Assembly: GCA_029262975.1 (NCBI GenBank)
Contig: JAJCYJ010000131.1
Coordinates: forward strand, 1-7,884
From: Saprospiraceae bacterium
GTDB taxonomy: Bacteria; Bacteroidota; Bacteroidia; Chitinophagales; Saprospiraceae
Length of the DNA: 7,884 bases
Direction: 5' to 3'
Positions 7,401 through 7,884 of the stretch are shown here, one piece after another (within the stretch, counting starts at the first letter, position 1; every line of letters starts with the position of its first letter). Both the position numbers and the translations under genes were made by a program. The notes below the pieces were generated by a model, which saw only the letters and a list, made by a program, of their open reading frames with translations, did not search any database and was not told the DNA's origin.

Positions 7401-7884
7401 GAACGAGGACTACCGGCGGTCTGACAAGATCTATCTCAAATTGAAATTCTTCTTTTTCCTCTTCAATTTTTATTTCAAGAGAAAAATTTGCCTTAGTCGC
7501 TTCAATTCCTTCTAACCTGTAGACATCTTCATTTTCAGGAAATACTTCAGGAGGATGATATAACGCAAAAAAGTAATGTACACCATCAACTTCATGGGTT
7601 CCTTCAGACCAGGGTGTTTCTATTTGACCATATTTCTCGTCAATTTCCCAATCTGCATCTGTTACCTCCTTATTGAAGGGAAACTTTAATAAGATCTCAC
7701 TGACACCATCCGCTGCAACAGCATCCCTGCCTACTCTAACAGCATTCAATAACTCCTCCGGTTCTTCGATTTCTCTTATATTCTCAACTTTGCCAAACCC
7801 CAAAAATCCAGTATGAATAAAATCAGGGTTAGCATCCAAAGTCAAAACTTCGGCTTTTGCTGGAGCAAGACTGATTATAGCCAC
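4450..7884 (-). CDS. T9SS-exported alpha/beta hydrolase fused to an ExoY/edema-factor-like nucleotidyl cyclase (N-terminus outside window)
   Basis: 1144 residues are visible (numbered from the right edge). The edge codon GTG is probably internal, so the true start and any signal peptide lie outside. Residues 1-150 are beta-rich (VAADGVSEILLKFPF), probably an Ig-like domain. Residues 155-600 are a lipase-type alpha/beta hydrolase: oxyanion motif LVHGTF, nucleophile GHSMGG (Ser259), candidate acid Asp557 in NDCVVRYESQTGG and candidate His580/582 in HIHS. Residues 648-1005 match the catalytic core shared by anthrax edema factor, Bordetella CyaA and Pseudomonas ExoY, which make cyclic nucleotides in host cells once bound to a eukaryotic activator (calmodulin or actin). 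Residues 1061-1144 are a T9SS type A sorting domain (YPNP at 1064-1067, GFYIFHI). The gene leads a three-gene operon. Twelve Cys (including C642/C646 and C803/C809/C810) suggest disulfides. Toxin function is inferred; the fold assignments are strong. Confidence 0.88.
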   Translation of the reverse strand: MAIISLAPAKAEVLTLDANPDFIHTGFLGFGKVENIREIEEPEELLNAVRVGRDAVAADGVSEILLKFPFNKEVTDADWEIDEKYGQIETPWSEGTHEVDGVHYFFALYHPPEVFPENEDVYRLEGIEATKANFSLEIKIEEEKEEFQFEIDLVRPPVVLVHGTFDNPDNCWKTPIAPAANNMVQGLELGGFKVFTVNYVNSNGKLDDLFFTPEALESSRFKSNKRVVYENDGGIQDAVDFFRDELNIAATQADVIGHSMGGILPRVFAAHDTYDTEYKRSNNFNEGDINRMISIASTHSGSELSDFLGFIGDESESLTSIPFIEKFINESVVFATYLFGGIGDTGAVQDQRPMSPALKKIGPTTVPSHAIVCTVDDIENLRSNAGEPAFFATYFNFLRALTMIFYFNNSTLADFIANLADRHHFLPPELKNANEKSSLFLPIPSSKVSELRKPSKREEFIDMFNFPLNRFWFVWHLFMKEVVDDWFATEEGVIVTQYETTEINYGDFDDNLQVAIQNEDWSLIEGEITDPFPDEINQADQVVDFFRYLIFKNAANDCVVRYESQTGGLESPYITEFNNHIHSYAPRYPEIINRCVLLLKSGNENFNMEGFPEAGQDMPIEIPDPFSITTESMIDEETYIGCEAACWSGMVPSHAFVYAEVADILNMVILARPVNPDATAVIQANNATKPMKLKGKSSNWGPQRAFIAEDQRFSKLWFQYQADRKEERDSEIVKYNEEVIASKNDPDNFAELRHLEIAYTCDENKQDYMVYFDSTALDPVSSIYLQSAGGLYYNWIKSTDDLCEDKIDCCPLSEQPVSIFNLKPMNVLANPMLKDEQNRSRFYTADYDLLAMAQYAYSLDGLEKDPYINAPASDEKYIPRFSGADFDSEKGFITEEQNTIVDFINREVIFEANYEGGNVTHHGPENQYYVLGKPDKGSPYVDYPITAFEPDFSRFSTKGVVRSIPKGPPGFRDRYLKRYMAKMRRKGYNLYPNLVADGWQWDHYETYSYDQGWDDRDAPGLDSGPEQIPFPEQCDCGTENFLVKDNSLIPESGKSEEIDMSVAYPNPAFNLLKIGLFSPKKQEVSFSILDITGHKITSSSNIVVPGQNTLQVNINHLIPGFYIFHISDESGHSSVLKFIKQSSN
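4453..4704 (-). other. T9SS type A sorting domain of the cyclase/hydrolase protein
   Basis: Residues 1061-1144 begin with SVAYPNPAFNLLKIGL and continue with short beta strands (VSFSILDITGHKI, LQVNINHLIPGFYIFHI) to a basic, hydrophobic end (SVLKFIKQ). This is the standard C-terminal domain recognised by the T9SS translocon in Bacteroidota. A Sec signal peptide must sit on the part of the protein beyond the window. It follows a Ser/Glu-rich linker (about 1045-1060). Confidence 0.88.
4870..5943 (-). other. ExoY / edema factor / CyaA-type nucleotidyl cyclase domain
   Basis: Residues 648-1005. Known landmarks occur in the right order. SGMVPSH aligns with the SGLVPEH start of the edema factor core. 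RPVNPDAT gives Arg672 (edema factor R329, CyaA R41). ATK gives Lys689 (EF K346, CyaA K58). GKSSNWGPQ gives Lys696 (EF K353, CyaA K65). QRFSKL matches the conserved SKL. TADYDLLA gives Asp846 and Asp848 (EF D491/D493, CyaA D188/D190), the two-metal site. HHGPE gives His922 and Glu925 (EF H577/E580, CyaA H298/E301). A final RRKGYNLYPN aligns with CyaA GEGYVFYEN. The Lys-to-Asp spacing (150 residues) is close to EF (138) and CyaA (123), so the intervening C_B-like subdomain is present. Comparison sequences are recalled from memory, not aligned by program. Confidence 0.88.
6085..7422 (-). other. Lipase-like alpha/beta hydrolase domain
   Basis: Residues 155-600. RPPVVLVHGTFDNPDNCW is the first core strand with the HG oxyanion motif. 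ADVIGHSMGGILPRVFA is the nucleophile elbow (Ser259, codon at 7108-7110). SIASTHSGSELSDF follows as in triacylglycerol-lipase and PGAP1-like hydrolases ('tiatPh.Gs'). A long insertion (about 310-545) with aromatic, amphipathic stretches may form a lid. NDCVVRYESQTGG and the later HIHS resemble the 'nDgvV...Sq.gg ... H' acid/His pair of secreted lipases. Substrate is unknown; lipid esters are likely from the motif set. Confidence 0.8.

Noticed and set aside
7882..7884. GTG at the right edge as the true start of the large gene
   Set aside because: It is the very first codon of the window, gives no complete signal peptide, and a T9SS cargo needs one; the frame most likely continues outside.

Overview
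The window reads as chromosome of a Bacteroidota bacterium, probably a free-living member related to the Saprospiria/Chitinophagia. Two proteins end in type IX secretion system (T9SS) type A sorting domains (YPNP and FPNP motifs). Ribosome binding sites are essentially absent, base composition is AT-leaning, and several proteins belong to secreted families typical of this phylum. The species cannot be named from the sequence.

Layout: the left edge (2-181, +) holds the last 59 codons of a small membrane protein of the phage-holin-4_2/YvlD type. It converges on a 410-residue probable outer-membrane protein (236-1468, -). The 710-bp gap from 1469 to 2178 has no credible gene but is full of repeats: two ~100-bp direct-repeat copies, a nested palindromic element with a 13-bp perfect outer inverted repeat, and several hairpins. 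It looks like a Bacteroidota intergenic repetitive element.

The rest is one tight minus-strand operon read from the right edge. A giant secreted protein (4450 to beyond 7884) is followed 4 bp later by a 596-residue fibre-like repeat protein (2655-4445). That gene overlaps by 4 bp (ATGA) a 159-residue T9SS-sorted protein (2179-2658).

The main discovery is in the giant protein. After a beta-rich N-terminal part comes a lipase-like alpha/beta hydrolase (HGTF, GHSMGG, late Asp and His). It is followed by a region matching the catalytic core of the edema factor / CyaA / ExoY nucleotidyl cyclase toxins, with nearly every known active-site residue in order: RPVNP, ATK, GKSSNWGPQ, SKL, TADYDLLA, HHGPE. 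A T9SS sorting domain closes the protein. This architecture, a phospholipase-like hydrolase plus an ExoY-type cyclase exported by T9SS, suggests a toxin or effector aimed at eukaryotic cells such as algae, protists or marine animals. I know of no described system of this kind. The two downstream proteins are candidate surface or adhesion partners. Function, activator, nucleotide product and target are all inference; the motif match itself is directly visible.
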